The notes under the pieces were generated by a model. That model worked only from the letters and a program-made list of their open reading frames with translations. It ran no database searches and was not told the origin of the DNA. Positions 12,601 to 24,579 of a stretch of DNA of 64,000 nucleotides are shown here, piece by piece (the stretch's first letter is position 1; each line of letters opens with the position of its first letter). The DNA is from Pseudopyrenochaeta lycopersici. Lineage: Eukaryota > Ascomycota > Dothideomycetes > Pleosporales > Pseudopyrenochaetaceae. The position numbers and the translations under genes are program-made. The DNA is taken from NCBI GenBank assembly GCA_003313425.1, contig NHZP01000045.1, positions 310,001 to 374,000 of the forward strand, given 5' to 3'.

Positions 12601-13900
12601 TAGGACAAATGCACACTCGTTAGCTAGGCCTCTTCGTCCATAACACTTATACTTTCTATCTTAGGGGGGTTAGGGTCTAGAATTAGTTTATTAGTTAATA
12701 GTACCTGTTATATTTTAGTACTGCGTTCTTAGCCTTAGACTTAGTAAGGCTATCGCGTCCGCTTGTTAAACTTTACTACTAGATTAGCTAATAACAGTAT
12801 CCTAATCTGTACTTAATTACTATAATAGCGCTTATTAAATTTACTTTATAAGCCCTCTAAGTGCGCGGGCTTAGAGCATGTTGAGTGGGAAATGATTTGT
12901 TATTGCCATAACCATCCTATTCCTTCCTAAATCCTCGGCGCAGCCCTGCTGATACCGGCTTCGACATCATCAGCTGTCTCTGGAAATCGGATGGAACCGC
13001 AGATTATCGTTGAGCTTGAGATAAACATACAGTGGATGATGTCTTCTAACGCGAAATTTTATAGTATTTGCCTCAAAGGTAGCAGCCCTTTTGCGTATAG
13101 CTCCTTATTATATTTTACTAGCTCTTTTTCTTACGTGGTGTTGAGTAGCCTTTGATTTTCGATCTTATCGGCACGCGAGCCGTAACACCTCCAGTGACGC
13201 CGCGATAGTGTACTACGACTACATCCATATTTTTTCGCAACCTAAGTATAATCTGGCGATTCTCCAAGCTTCAGCGATTTCAATGACTCAAGAGCTGCGT
13301 CAATCGGGTCCATATTGGTTGAGTTATATGGTGTTGAAGTTTTGATCAAATTTTGGGTTCACGTGCGTTGCGAGCCGGTGCCGTAGATCTCAGAACTGCT
13401 CTTCCTGCTTTTAGAACCCGAAGAGCAATGGCGCGCTTTAGTCGTACTAAAAGGCCCGAAGACTCCCAATGCGATAATTTTTGGCGTTTGACATGACGGC
13501 GACCACGCCCAGGCTTTGTCCTCAGACCCCTACTCTCCCGTCTCGTGAGGCACGTCACGCCCGACGCTCCGACCTCCGATTCCCCTTACTATTTTCTGGA
13601 ACTCCCTCCGCATGATTCGCGTCAAGCCATCCCGATACTAACTCTAAACGATCAGCACAAACTCGCGCCCCGAGATGTGCAACCATGATTCCCAGGCTGA
13701 AACTTCAGTGGTTGGAAAAGCTCCGACATCCCGTCTTGGCAAAGGCGGTGGATCGGGCAAGAGAAGCCTAAGAAACAACATCTTTCGAATAGAAGCGTTA
13801 ACAGACGTGATAACTTAATGCAAATTGCGACATCGAAGCTTGTGAAACAGGGTCGGGCTTTCTAGAGGTTTGATGAAGTAAAAGATTAGGCTCGAGCGTG
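12601..13900. other. Transition from RIPed sequence to unique DNA; no gene seen
   Basis: Up to about 12850 the sequence is AT-rich and RIP-like. After that, CpA and TpG are normal and composition is balanced. The short ORFs here have no codon or homology support. The right half is probably the upstream region of the gene at 14109. Confidence 0.5.
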
Positions 13901-13915
13901 ACTTGTTAGTAGGTG

Positions 13916-13923
13916 TATAAAGG
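13916..13923 (+). promoter_or_regulatory. TATA box of the secreted EF-loop protein gene
   Basis: TATAAAGG lies about 190 bp before the ATG. A pyrimidine-rich stretch follows at about 13960-14060, typical around fungal transcription starts. It is the only good TATA element in the island. Confidence 0.5.
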
Positions 13924-14108
13924 CAAGATGGGTCGAGAGTATCACTCCTCATCACTCCAGCCGTTGCTTTTGTGTTTTGCTTCTCCCCTTCTCAAGCCTA
14001 CTCTGGAAGTAGTCATTCCTTAAACTCCATTTTTAATTCTTCCGTTCCTTCTCATTCATCCGCGTTCACACTGTCACTTCTGTTTCTCTCCTCTTTATTT
14101 ATTTCAAG

Positions 14109-14756
14109 ATGAGATACTCTCTCGTTATAACCGCCATTTTGATCGGACTGGCGGTTGCTGCGCCTCTGCCTCAGAATAACTGCGGTAATGGTGGCGACGG
14201 CGCTTCCATCATCGCAGACCTGCAGGCCACGTTCGATCGCGACAACCCGAACGGGACACCAGCCAATGGAAGCCCGGACGATCTCAATGGCGACGGGGTC
14301 ATCAACGCCTTTGAAGCAGGCGCTCAGGCAGGTAAAAAGCGGCAGGCTGGAAACGCCTGTGGGAATGGCCAAGGAAACGGAAACGCCAACGCGAATGCAA
14401 ACAATAATAATGCCAATACAAATGGCAATGCAAATGCGAACAACAACGCGAACGGGAATGCTAATGCTGATACGGATGACGTCGTCGATGTGAACGATAA
14501 CGCCAATGGAAATACGAACGTGAATGGCAATGCCAACGCAAACAACACGAACAACGCTGCTGACGCCAACGATAATGCTGATGGCGACGCGACTGGAGAC
14601 AATGCTACGAGCGGAAACGTCGTCCAGCAGCTTCAGAACACCTTCGACCGAAACAACCCCAATGGCACTCCTGCTGCTCCTGGTGACCCAGATGATTTGA
14701 ACGGCGATGGAGTCATTAACGTGTTCGAGGCTGGTGCGCAGGCGAGCAAGCGATAG
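14109..14756 (+). CDS. Small secreted protein with two EF-hand-like loops around an Asn/Ala-rich core
   Basis: The 215-residue protein has a signal peptide (residues 1-18, MRYSLVITAILIGLAVAA). Two copies of one module follow: FDRDNPNGTPAN...DDLNGDGVINAFEAGAQA at about 38-75, and FDRNNPNGTPAA...DDLNGDGVINVFEAGAQA near the C-terminus. DLNGDGVINAFE fits the 12-residue EF-hand loop, with acidic or amide ligands at 1, 3, 5, 9 and Glu at 12. Between the modules lie about 100 residues rich in Asn, Ala, Gly and Asp. A KKR Kex2-type site follows the first module and the protein ends SKR, so it may be processed into two calcium-binding peptides. There is no intron and no family I can name. It stands alone between retrotransposons, like many effector genes. 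The secretion call is strong; the function is unknown. Confidence 0.85.
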   Translation: MRYSLVITAILIGLAVAAPLPQNNCGNGGDGASIIADLQATFDRDNPNGTPANGSPDDLNGDGVINAFEAGAQAGKKRQAGNACGNGQGNGNANANANNNNANTNGNANANNNANGNANADTDDVVDVNDNANGNTNVNGNANANNTNNAADANDNADGDATGDNATSGNVVQQLQNTFDRNNPNGTPAAPGDPDDLNGDGVINVFEAGAQASKR

Positions 14757-15033
14757 TTCTTCATTCAACGTAGGATCGACGCTGGAGATTGATCCTGGAA
14801 CTATCACCCCGACGCCACTACCGTATAAACTTGCCACGCTGGCGAAACGCTAGACAAGGGTCGGAGACAGCCGGAGGATCTTAGATCGCACCGAATGCAG
14901 TTTAGTATGAGAACCCCTGTAAAATCCATATCGACTCTGATTTCTAGTCCACCTGCAACTTATTTTACTCTTGGGTTGCTGCGATACCTAGTTTTTAGAA
15001 GGTTTTAAGGTTGATTTGGTAAAGGTGGCTCGT

Positions 15034-15426
15034 TGTTAGGATCTGGGATCCTGGACAAGGAGGGAGAGCCTCAGGTACTGACAGCCAGTCAAGAAGCGCC
15101 AGTGTCCCACTCTGTCACGCGTCACGTGACCGCTCGCTCCGCCAAGGACGAGCGCTCGCAGCGCTCGCGGCGAGCGCGACGAGCGCGTTATGTATATAGA
15201 TCACCACAATGAACCCTTATAGCCTATTGTGTTTAACTTAATATTATACTCTATAGTATAGTGATAGCAATACTAATTATTCTTAACCCTTAGTACTCTT
15301 TACAGAAGCACCCCCTTACTGTCTTAGTATTAAACCCCCTTCTATCTAGTCCCTTACTCTATCCTAGAGAACTAACCTTGCAGTCTTATTAGTTATCCTT
15401 ACTAATAGCCTTTAAGATTTGTTACA
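15034..15426 (+). repeat. 5' LTR of Gypsy element 2
   Basis: It starts TGTTAGGATCTGGGATCC and ends GTTACA. The GC-rich part at 15140-15190 (GAGCGC repeats) is unlike the LTR of element 1. From about 15190 on the two LTR families are the same. Confidence 0.95.
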
Positions 15427-15439
15427 CTTTAAATACCCT

Positions 15440-16560
15440 TAAGATAAGTAACACTGAGATAGAGACCACTAACTATTATACTATAAGGCCAGGCAACGCT
15501 GTCGCCAAACTGGACCTCTTCTATAGGGATCAGTTCAAGCTTAAAGACTGGCTACTCTAGTTCGACCTGTTCTTTAAGTTTAACGCAACCACTATAGACG
15601 ACAACGACTAAGCAGTACTCATATCGAGCTACATAAGAGGCGAAGCTGCTAAATAGGTAAAACCCTACCTAGTCGAGTACATAAGTAACAAAGAGAAGCC
15701 TCAGGAACTTATTATTACATTCAAAAATATAGAAAGATTTAAAACATGCATGCGCTAAGCGTTTAGGCTCCTGAACGTGGCAACGATTATAGAGCGCAAG
15801 ATCTAAAACATGCGACAAACTAGGTCTATAGCTAACTACACTAATAAATTTCTAGGTTATACCAGACAGACTAGTTAGAATAACGACACCCTGAAAACTA
15901 TGTATAAATAAGGCCTGAAAGCGGACGTCTAGACAGAGCTCATGCGTACAGGCACGAAAATCACGACACTAGACGACCTAATTAATAAAACTATCTAACT
16001 AGATATAGAGCTCTATAAGCTCCGTATACGACTTAGAGGATAACTACTAGAATAAATAAAAGAAGATAAGAAACCCTAGAAAGATTATCGTAATAAGCCA
16101 AATAACAGTCGCCTACGACATTAGTATTAACTACAGGGAGTGCCTAGACAGTACCTGTTAGGGGGCCCTAAGGCAATGCATTTAGATAACCTTAATAAGG
16201 AAAAGTTAGGTAAGGGCAGAAAGAAAAAAGAAATAACTTATTTTAACTATAATAAGAAAGGTTATATAGCTAAGGACTACAGAAGTAAGAATAAGGTAAC
16301 CCCCTAGATTAACATAATAGTAGTAAAGGAAGAACACAGCAATAATAAAACGTAGGAAGTCGTCGCAACCTAAGAGGAAGAGGCCTAAGATATAGAGTTA
16401 TTATAGCTACCTCTCTTAGAACCTACTAAGAAGGGGATTCTAGGAACCTAGTATAGTAACAAAGAAGAAGAGAGCAGCAGCTCCCTATCTCTAGTCTATA
16501 AAGATGCGGAGGAAAACTTTAATAATACTATAGTACTCTTAACTAAGGATTAGAAAAAGG
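15440..16560 (+). pseudogene. gag of Gypsy element 2
   Basis: It has the same capsid reading as element 1, with fewer stops and more retained codons. The zinc knuckle at about 16237-16290 reads YFNYNKKGYIAKDY, so its Cys and His positions have turned into Tyr by RIP-type changes. It cannot function as it stands. Confidence 0.75.
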
Positions 16561-17599
16561 AAAACTTCTAGAAATAACATTAACTAGGAACTCTAAGGCT
16601 ATTAACGCCTATAGAGGCAGAAAAAGATATTACAGAACTTAACCGCTAACTATACGCATAATATATATATAAAGTATAATACATTAACGCGGTAACCCTA
16701 GAAGAATAGGAAGCAGCTATAAAATAAGGAATAAGTATAATTATTCTAGCTAAACAAGTAATATAAGACATATTACGGGAACACTACTGTTATCCTAAAC
16801 ATTATACAAAGGTAACATAAGAATAGGCGGAAAAAGCTAAGGAAGCATAGTAACTCGCAAGCGTTAGGGACGCACTATAGAAACTTCGACGAGCTAGACA
16901 AATATAGGCACTAGAACCTCTAGTAGTTAAGACCCCTAAATACGTACTACAACGCCAAACAATACTACTACTAACACAGGAAGACGCTTTCTATATACTA
17001 AATACTAAGAACCTAGTATAATAAGGGTACCTTTAGGTTAACTCCTACGGCGAAATTGTGCTTATAGATAGTAAGAAGCAAGACATTTATACGCAGCTTA
17101 AATAATAAATACATTAGGAGGACGACAAAGAGAATGTTAACCCTCTCTAGTATCTTACAGAAAAAGAAGCCCAAGAAATATATAAGCACGCTAAGGCAGC
17201 TTAGACCCTTTATACTATGCGTAAAGGACTACAGAAACTAGTACTAGACTACTTAATAGATCCACGTAACAAACAACACAGTGTCGTCTACTAGTCCTTT
17301 TATACTACAGACCTGTGCGCGATCTATTATTTAAGTAAAACAGAACAAAGATACTTCCCTTACTTATTTTACTAATACAAATACTAATAGTATAATTATT
17401 CCGAAGTTAAATACGACAACTACCTATAGGATAAGAGGACTATCCTCTACTTCCTAGGAAATAACGACCCTGCAGCTACTATAGCGATGCAGCTAGTCTT
17501 TAATAGAGAATGTAATTAGTAATAATAGCAAACGTGCCTTAACTTAGATTGCCTTAAGTATAAAGACATTAAGACACTAAACAGGTATTAGGAGGAGCC

Positions 17600-20500
17600 T
17601 TTTTTAGGGTCACGCCCACTAATAGGCAAAAACCGCGAACCCTATACGTAACAGGCACACAAAGACTCCTTAAGCTAAATATTAAGCTTAACAGAAGCTA
17701 GATAAAGGTACTAGTAGATTCTAGAGCATAACAGAGCTATATTTCTGCGCGAGCGATAGAACAAGCTGGCCTTATTCTATTATTAAAATTAGTACTATAT
17801 CTATTAACAGTTGCTAATAGACAACCAATACTATCAGAGTCCGTAATCACACACGAAGTACAGAGCGTGCAACTTATTATCTAGAACTATAGGGAAACGA
17901 TTAACCTAGACGTCTTCAGACTATTATAACATAATATAATACTAGGACTCTTATAGTTAAGGGAATATAGTCTAGACATAGATTAGAAAAAGAAAAAGTT
18001 CTTATTTAAATGCTGTGGAACGGACGCAACTATAAGTAAGCCTACGCTGCGGCTAAGTGCCTAGGTAGATAAGAAGATAACAATTAGGATCCTCACTTTA
18101 AATAAGGACGGCCTTAAGATATAAGGGTCTAACTCAGCAGGTACTAATAGGAGGCCCTTAGACTAACAAGCTAGAGTTAAGGAATAAAGCGCAACTCTAG
18201 TAATCCCTAATAAGTATAAAGAATACGAGTTACTCTTTTAGGAAGAGATAACTATAAAAGTATTACCTAAACATTAACCCTAGGATTATAAGATTATCCT
18301 ACAGGAAGGAAAGTAACTAACTTTCAGCCTAATTTACAGTTTATTAGAAAAGGAACTTAAGACCCTGCGCGAATATATTAAGATAAACTTAAAAAAGGGA
18401 TTTATTAGGGAATCACAGTCGCTAGCAGGATACCCTATATTATTTATACTAAAAAAAAATAGGAAGCTAAAATTATGCGTTAACTACTAGAAACTTAATA
18501 ATATTATAGTAAAGAATTAATACTCTTTACTAAATATAGCAGAATTACAGGATTAACTAGCCTTTACGAAAGTCTTTATAGTATTAGACTTAAGAAGAGC
18601 GTATAACCTTATTCGCATAAAGGAAGGTAAAGAATAGAAGACCGCGTTTAGAACACGCTATAGCTACTATAAGTATATAGTAATACTTTTTAGTCTTACT
18701 AATATACTAGTAATATACTAGGCACTTATTAATAATATATTAAGGGAATACCTAGACGTATTTGTTATCGCATACCTTAACAATATCTTTGTGTACTCTA
18801 ATAATCTACAGGAACACATTAAGCATATTAAAACAGTTCTTGCCTGCTTAGGAAGATTTAGTTTGCTGCTTAAACCTAAGAAATACGAGTTCTATAAAGA
18901 AGAAGTTAAATTCCTAGGATATATAGTAGGTGCACACAGAGTAAAGATAAGCAAAGAAAAAATAAGAGTAGTAAAAGAATAGCCTAAACCTAAAACAGTT
19001 AAAGATATATAGTTATTTATAGGATTTGTTAACTTTAACTAATAATTTATTAAGGACTTCTCTAAAAAATCTATCCTACTTACTAAGCTTATAAGAAAAG
19101 ATACTAAGTAGGAATAGAGAAACGAATAAAGAAAAGCATTTCAGATGCTTAAGGAAGCCTATATTACACCTCTAGTGTTAATTGCATTCTGAATAGGAGA
19201 ACCCCTACAGTTTAAAATAGATGCCTTAGACCTTACACTAGGTGCAACAGCAAAATAAGAACGCAATAGGAAATAGCACCTAATCGCGTACTACTTAAGA
19301 AAATTTATAGACGCTGAGGAACGCTACGATGTGCATAACAAAGAGCTTATAGCAGTTGTCGACAACCTCAACTACTAGCGAATCTACGCAGAAAGTTACT
19401 TAGATCTTATAATATTTATAGATTATAAGAACTTAGTTTATTTTACTACTACTAAGACCTTAAACTGTAGACAGGTTAGATAGGCTGAAATGCTAGGATA
19501 ATATAAGTTTAAGATCGTGTATACGCTAGGAAAGGATAACGGCAGAGCTAATACTCTTAGCTGCAGATCAGATATCGTAGGGACAAAAGTAATAGTCAAC
19601 GATGCTATCCTTCAAGTAAACTAAGATAGAAGCCTAGGACCTAATAAGTTATTAAACAATACTATAATAATTACGTCCGAAGTACCTAAAGAATTGCAAG
19701 AGGTAATTATCTAATAACACTATAATAACCTAGTACATAGTTATCCCGGAATTAAAAGAACAATAGAACTCATACAGCGACACTATAGCTTTAAGAACAT
19801 AAAAGCTAAGGTTGAACAGTTTATCAAAAAATGCGCGGACTGTCAAAAAAACAAACACAGCACTCACGCACTATACGGAGAAATGCAAGCTATAGAGCTA
19901 CCCGACGAACCTTAGGCAGACATTTCTATAGACTTTGTAACAGGGTTACTACTATCTAAAGATCCTGCAACAGGAATTAAGTATAACGCTATCCTTAACA
20001 TAGTCTGCAGATTTACAAAAGCAGCAGAAATAATACCGTTTAGAAACGACTACAACACAGAATAACTAGCGTTTGTTGTCTTAGACAGACTAATACAATA
20101 TTATAGCATACCCAAGTCTATTATAAGTAATAGAGATAAGCTCTTTACATCTAACTTCTAGTCCACCCTAATAGCCGCGATAGGAACAAAGAGAAAATTG
20201 TTAACAGCCTATTACCTACAAACAGACAGACAGACAGAAAGGACGAACAGAACAATAAAAACCTACCTAAGAATTTACAGTAATTAACAACAAAATAATT
20301 AGGTCTTATTATTACTAATAGCATAACTAGCCTATAACAACAAATTGTCAGAATTAACTAGAAAGACACTGTTCTTTGCTAACCACAGGAGACACCCTAA
20401 CCTCTTTATGAAGTTATATCCTAGCAGAAAGACTGAAGCAGCTATAAAAACAGCTAAAGAAATAAAAAAAGTATATAAATAACTCTAAGAGAACCTTAAG

Positions 20501-20990
20501 AAAGCACAACGTAATAGTATTTCCTACTAGAATAAGAAAAGAAAAATAGCACCTTAGCTAAAGAAGGGGGATAAAGCATACCTGCTTATAAAGAATCTAC
20601 ACAACAAGTAACTAAGCAAGGGACTTAATTATGTTAAGGTTAGACTATTTTTAATTAAAAAACGGAACAGACCTGTAAATTATACACTCGAGCTACTACT
20701 AGATATAAAGATCCACCTATGTTTTCATGTCTCTAAATTAGAACTAGCTGACCCTACTACACTATTATAGAAAACATTCTAGTATAAACCTAAAGAAGAG
20801 AACAAGTTTGAAGTTAAAAAAATCTAGGGGGACTAACAGAATAGAAGAGTTAACAACCCAGAACTAAGCTTCAGTTACCTAGTTAAATAGAAAGGGTACC
20901 TAAGCGTAGAAAGTACGTAGGAACTACTAGAGAATCTAAGAAACTGCTAAGAAAAAATTAGAGAATATTAGGAAAGAGAGGAAAGGAAAA
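17600..20990 (+). pseudogene. pol of Gypsy element 2
   Basis: The RT catalytic box reads YLNNIFVYS at about 18775-18800. A 63-codon clean stretch at 18791-18982 covers the end of the RT palm/thumb (LKPKKYEFYKEEVKFLGYIV). RNase H is at about 19190-19560. The integrase zinc domain at 19719-19860 still shows His-x-His and CADCQKN Cys pairs, and the core includes an AYYLQTDRQTERTNR-like block at about 20207-20250. The C-terminal part near 20810-20960 matches the chromodomain region but is less clear than in element 1. Confidence 0.85.
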
Positions 20991-21044
20991 AGAAGAAACA
21001 AACCTAGAAGGTAGAAGCCTGCCTAGGCTCCGCTGGGGTTACTA

Positions 21045-21510
21045 GTTGATCTAAGGCGCCTATGGTAGACTATACTATCAGAGAGAAACCAACTAAGGCA
21101 TTAACGGCCGGACAAGGAGCTTCCTTAGCAAACTCTAACTCTCTATTATTATGCATCTCTAACGCAAGACATAAAGCCTTCTTCTGCGCCCTTTCTTCCG
21201 CCTGCTTTAAAATCGCCTTATTCTAAAGCAACCGCGCGATTACGGTTACCAGCAACTTCTTATTATTATCCACCTTCTTCTAGTACTTGTTACAAGTTTT
21301 ATCTAAAGAAGCCTAGGACATGTTTACACACGGTTTCCCTAAACGAGTGCATTCAGCACATTTTAAGTTTAAATTTAGCATAATATAATAAATAATGTTA
21401 TCCTTGAAACACTTATCGCAAGCAAATTTAGCGATAGTTTTAGCACGGAGGATTTCGTTATAAAGACGTAGATTACGAATCTAGGACTTAGACAACATTT
21501 TATCTTATAT
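21045..21510 (-). pseudogene. Antisense CxxC zinc-binding-like gene inside Gypsy element 2
   Basis: On the minus strand between pol and the 3' LTR a frame reads LYNEILRAKTIAKFACDKCF, later CAECTRLGKPCVNMS, and then a long basic helical region ending KKALCLALEMHNNRELEFAK. The Cys pairs suggest a zinc-binding motif followed by a coiled coil. Only a few RIP-type stops interrupt it. A RIPed relative lies beside a minus-strand LTR at 62696-63056, and the tail occurs in element 1, so the gene travels with the family. I know no function; regulation or nucleic-acid binding is a guess. Confidence 0.6.
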
Positions 21511-21598
21511 TGCTACAGACGCGGGGTACGCCGCCTTTAAGCTAATCTAGCTACACATCACGTGATTCGAGACAAATCCTAAAGAAGGAGAGGAATAG

Positions 21599-21991
21599 TG
21601 TTAGGATCTAGGATCCTGGACAAGGAGGGAGAGCCTCAGGTACTGACAGCCAGTCAAGAAGCGCCAGTGTCCCACTCTGTCACGCGTCACGTGACCGCTC
21701 GCTCTGCCAAGGACGAGCGCTTGCAGCGCTCGCGGCGAGCGCGACGAGCGCGTTATGTATATAGATTACTACAATGAACCCTTATAGCCTATTGTGTTTA
21801 ACTCAATATTATACTCTACAGTATAGTAATAGCAATACTAATTATTCTTAACCCTTAGTACTCTTTACAGAAGCACCTCCTTACTGTCTTAGTATTAAAC
21901 CCCCTTCTATCTAGTCCCTCACTCTATCCCGGAGAACCAACCTTGCAGTCTCATTGGTTATCCTTACTGATAGCCTTTAAGATTCGTCACA
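21599..21991 (+). repeat. 3' LTR of Gypsy element 2
   Basis: This is the 393-bp partner of 15034-15426, preceded by purine-rich AAAGAAGGAGAGGAATAG and followed by the CTCGT duplication. Confidence 0.95.
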
Positions 21992-22125
21992 CTCGTGCCC
22001 TGCGCTTGCTAGTAACCTAACAGCTTATTACTATTAAATAGCAATAGTTACTAAGAGCTAGGACAGTTTTATAGGCGATTACTGTATAAAATAGGTCTAC
22101 TGCTTAAATACTATATCATTGCCTT

Positions 22126-22504
22126 TGTTACAATCCTGCTGAGACCCTGTCCTCGCAGCCCCAACGGGACCCCGTACGCATTGGGCAGACAACCGAGATC
22201 ACGTGACGTGCTCAGTTAATTAGTATAATTAGTGACACTAAGCATACTAAGCAACCTGCATAATCTCTATATATATAGATCGTCCTAATAAACCCTTATA
22301 GCTTATTATATTTAACTTAATATTATACTTTATAGTATAGTAATAGTAATACTAATTATTCTTAACTCTTAGTACTCTTTATAAAAGCGCTCTCTTACTA
22401 TCTTAGTATTAAACTCTCTTTTATCTAGTCTCTTACTTTATCTTTAAGAACTAGCTTTATAGTCTTATTAGTTATCTTTACTAATAGCTTATAAAATCTT
22501 TATA
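22126..22504 (+). repeat. Gypsy LTR, third U3 type, RIPed
   Basis: It starts TGTTACAATCCTGC and ends CTTTATA (CA turned to TA). The left part matches the solo LTR at 27872-28260 in the opposite orientation; the right part is common to all Gypsy LTRs here. About 30 bp of internal leader follow before another LTR interrupts it. Confidence 0.8.
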
Positions 22505-22537
22505 CTTTAAATACTCTTAAGATAAGTAGTACTTATA

Positions 22538-24060
22538 TGCTAGGATCTGAAATCCCAGTTAAGAAGGAAGCACTACAGGAACTGGCGACTAGTTAAGAAG
22601 CGCTAGTGTTCTACTCTATTACACGTCACGTAACTACTTATTCTACTAAGGACGAGCGCTCGCAGCGCTTACAGCGAGCGCGATAAGTATATTATATATA
22701 TAGATTATTATAATAAACCCCTATAGCTTATTATATTTAACTTAATATTATACTCTATAGTATAGTAATAGTAATACTAATAATTCTTAACCTTCTTAGT
22801 ACTCTTTCTAGAAGCACCTTCTTACTATTTTAGTATTAAGCCCCCCCCCCCCTTCTATATAGTCTCTTGCTCTATCCTAAAGAACTAACCTTATAGTCTT
22901 ATTAGTTATTCTTACTAATAGCTTTTAAGACCTTTATACTTTAAACACCCTTAAGATAAGTAATACTTATATAGAAAACGTAGTCTACTATACTACTAGG
23001 CTAGGTAATACTATTACTAAACTAAACCTCTTCTATAGTAATTAATTTAAGCTTAAAGAATAGCTACTTTAGTTTAACTTATTCTTTAAGTTTAATACTA
23101 CTACTATAGAAGATAATAACTAAGTAGTACTTATATTAAGCTATATAAGAGGTAAAGTTACTAAATAAGTAAAGCCTTATTTAGTTAAGTACTTAAGTAA
23201 TAATAATAAACCTTAAGAACTAATCACTATATTTAAAGAAACTAGTATATTTAAAATATATATATATTAAGTATTTAGGCTTCTAAATAAGATATCTATT
23301 ATAAAATAAAAAATCTAGAATATATAATAAACCTAGTCTACTACTAATTACGATAATAAGTTTCTAAAGTATTCTAGATAAACTAACTAGAATAATAATA
23401 CATTAAAAACTATATATAAATAAGGCTTAAAAGTAGATATCTAAACTAAGCTTATACGCTCTAGTATAACTATTATAATATTAGATAACTTAATTACTAA
23501 AACTATCTAATTAGATATTAAGCTCTATAAGCTCTATATATAACTTAAAGGATAATAACTTAGATAAACTAAGAAAGATAAGAAACTTTAGAAGGATTAT
23601 TATAATAAACTAAATAGTAGTTACTTATAATACTAGTACTAGCTTTAAAAAGTTCTAAAATACTATATATATTTAAAGAATCTAAGGTAATATATCTAGA
23701 TAACTTTAATAGAGGAAAGTTAAGTAAAGGTAGAAAGAAAAATAAAGAAATAATCTATTTTAACTATAATAAGAAAAGTTATATAGCTAGAGATTATAAA
23801 AGTAAGAATAAAGTAACTTACTAGATTAATATATTAGCTATAAAAGAAGAAAATAGTAATAATAAAATATAAGAAGTTATTATAACTTAAAAGAAAAAAG
23901 CTTAAGATATAAAGATATTATAGCTACTTTTTTAAAAACTTACTAAGAAAGAAATTTTAAAAACTTAGTATAGTAATAAAGAGAATAAAAGTAATAGCTT
24001 CTTATTCTTAGTTTATAAAGATACCAAAGAAGACTTTAGTAATACTATAGTATTTTTAAC
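22538..24060 (+). mobile_element. Truncated Gypsy: 5' LTR (22538-22938) and gag, heavily RIPed (element 3)
   Basis: The LTR begins TGCTAGGATC (element-2 type) and contains a C-run at about 22841-22852. Gag follows from about 22975 with the same reading as elements 1 and 2, including a zinc-knuckle region near 23757-23805 in which the Cys and His codons are mutated. Homology stops abruptly at 24060 and unrelated non-RIPed DNA begins. The element sits inside the leader of the LTR at 22126-22504. Confidence 0.85.
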
Positions 24061-24579
24061 TCCCTTAAACAACAAGACGGCAATTGGGTGGCCGATTTGG
24101 GACGCCTGGGGTGCTGTTTTCTGACGCCGATTTGCCGCGAAACCTCTCTAACGACGCCGGCGCCGTTCGAGCGCACGTTCTCCTTCAGATTCCCATTTTG
24201 GGTTAGGCATGACTACCGATCGTTAAGGGGACAGGCATGGATAAGGTTTTAATCTTCCAAGTGCTCAGTCTCCTCTCTTCCGCAACCACAGCGGCACAGC
24301 TGCGACAATACCCTCATATTATATTCTTAGCGTCAGCATCATGTCAGCCCAGGCTAAGGTCGCTCTGCCAGCAGCGTACTTAAACCTGTTTATTTCTCAC
24401 TGTTTCGCAGACTACAGTCCCTATAAACAAAAGCTGTCCCTTCTTCCTAATCCCTACTTCTTAGTCCTTACATCCAGCTTTACTACGGCCGCCTACCCAG
24501 CTCTACTATACTATACGTTGTAGTTCTAGCAGCCATAATCCTCCCTTCTACTTAGCACTACAAGACCTTAGTGTTAGCT
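24061..24579 (+). promoter_or_regulatory. Non-RIPed 5' region of the recombinase gene; possible element edge
   Basis: Normal-composition DNA begins abruptly at 24061 after RIPed gag. An ATG at 24341 opens a short frame (MSAQAKVALPAAYLNLF), but it does not join in phase with the recombinase reading that starts near 24580. The stretch is therefore more likely leader or promoter, possibly with a lost first exon. Starship captains lie a short way inside the 5' edge of their element, which fits this geometry but does not prove it. Confidence 0.35.

Larger units (their letters stand above)
15034..21991 (+). mobile_element. Complete chromodomain-type Gypsy retrotransposon (element 2), mildly RIPed
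   Basis: The 393-bp LTRs lie at 15034-15426 and 21599-21991, both TG...CA, with CTCGT duplicated at 15029-15033 and 21992-21996. The interior matches element 1 throughout but keeps many more CpA and TpG sites, so it is younger or escaped most RIP. Frames are still broken by TAA/TAG. It inserted into unique DNA just right of the secreted-protein gene. Confidence 0.95.

Noticed and set aside
14052..14837. 261-codon minus-strand ORF opposite the secreted EF-loop protein
   Set aside because: It mirrors the repetitive Asn/Ala tract (runs of Ile/Val/Ser/Arg), lacks a signal or domain, and the plus-strand gene has a signal peptide, promoter and paired modules.
24341..24520. 60-codon ORF as the first exon of the recombinase
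   Set aside because: It is not in phase with the recombinase reading near 24580 and no clear splice pair joins them; left as part of the 5' region.
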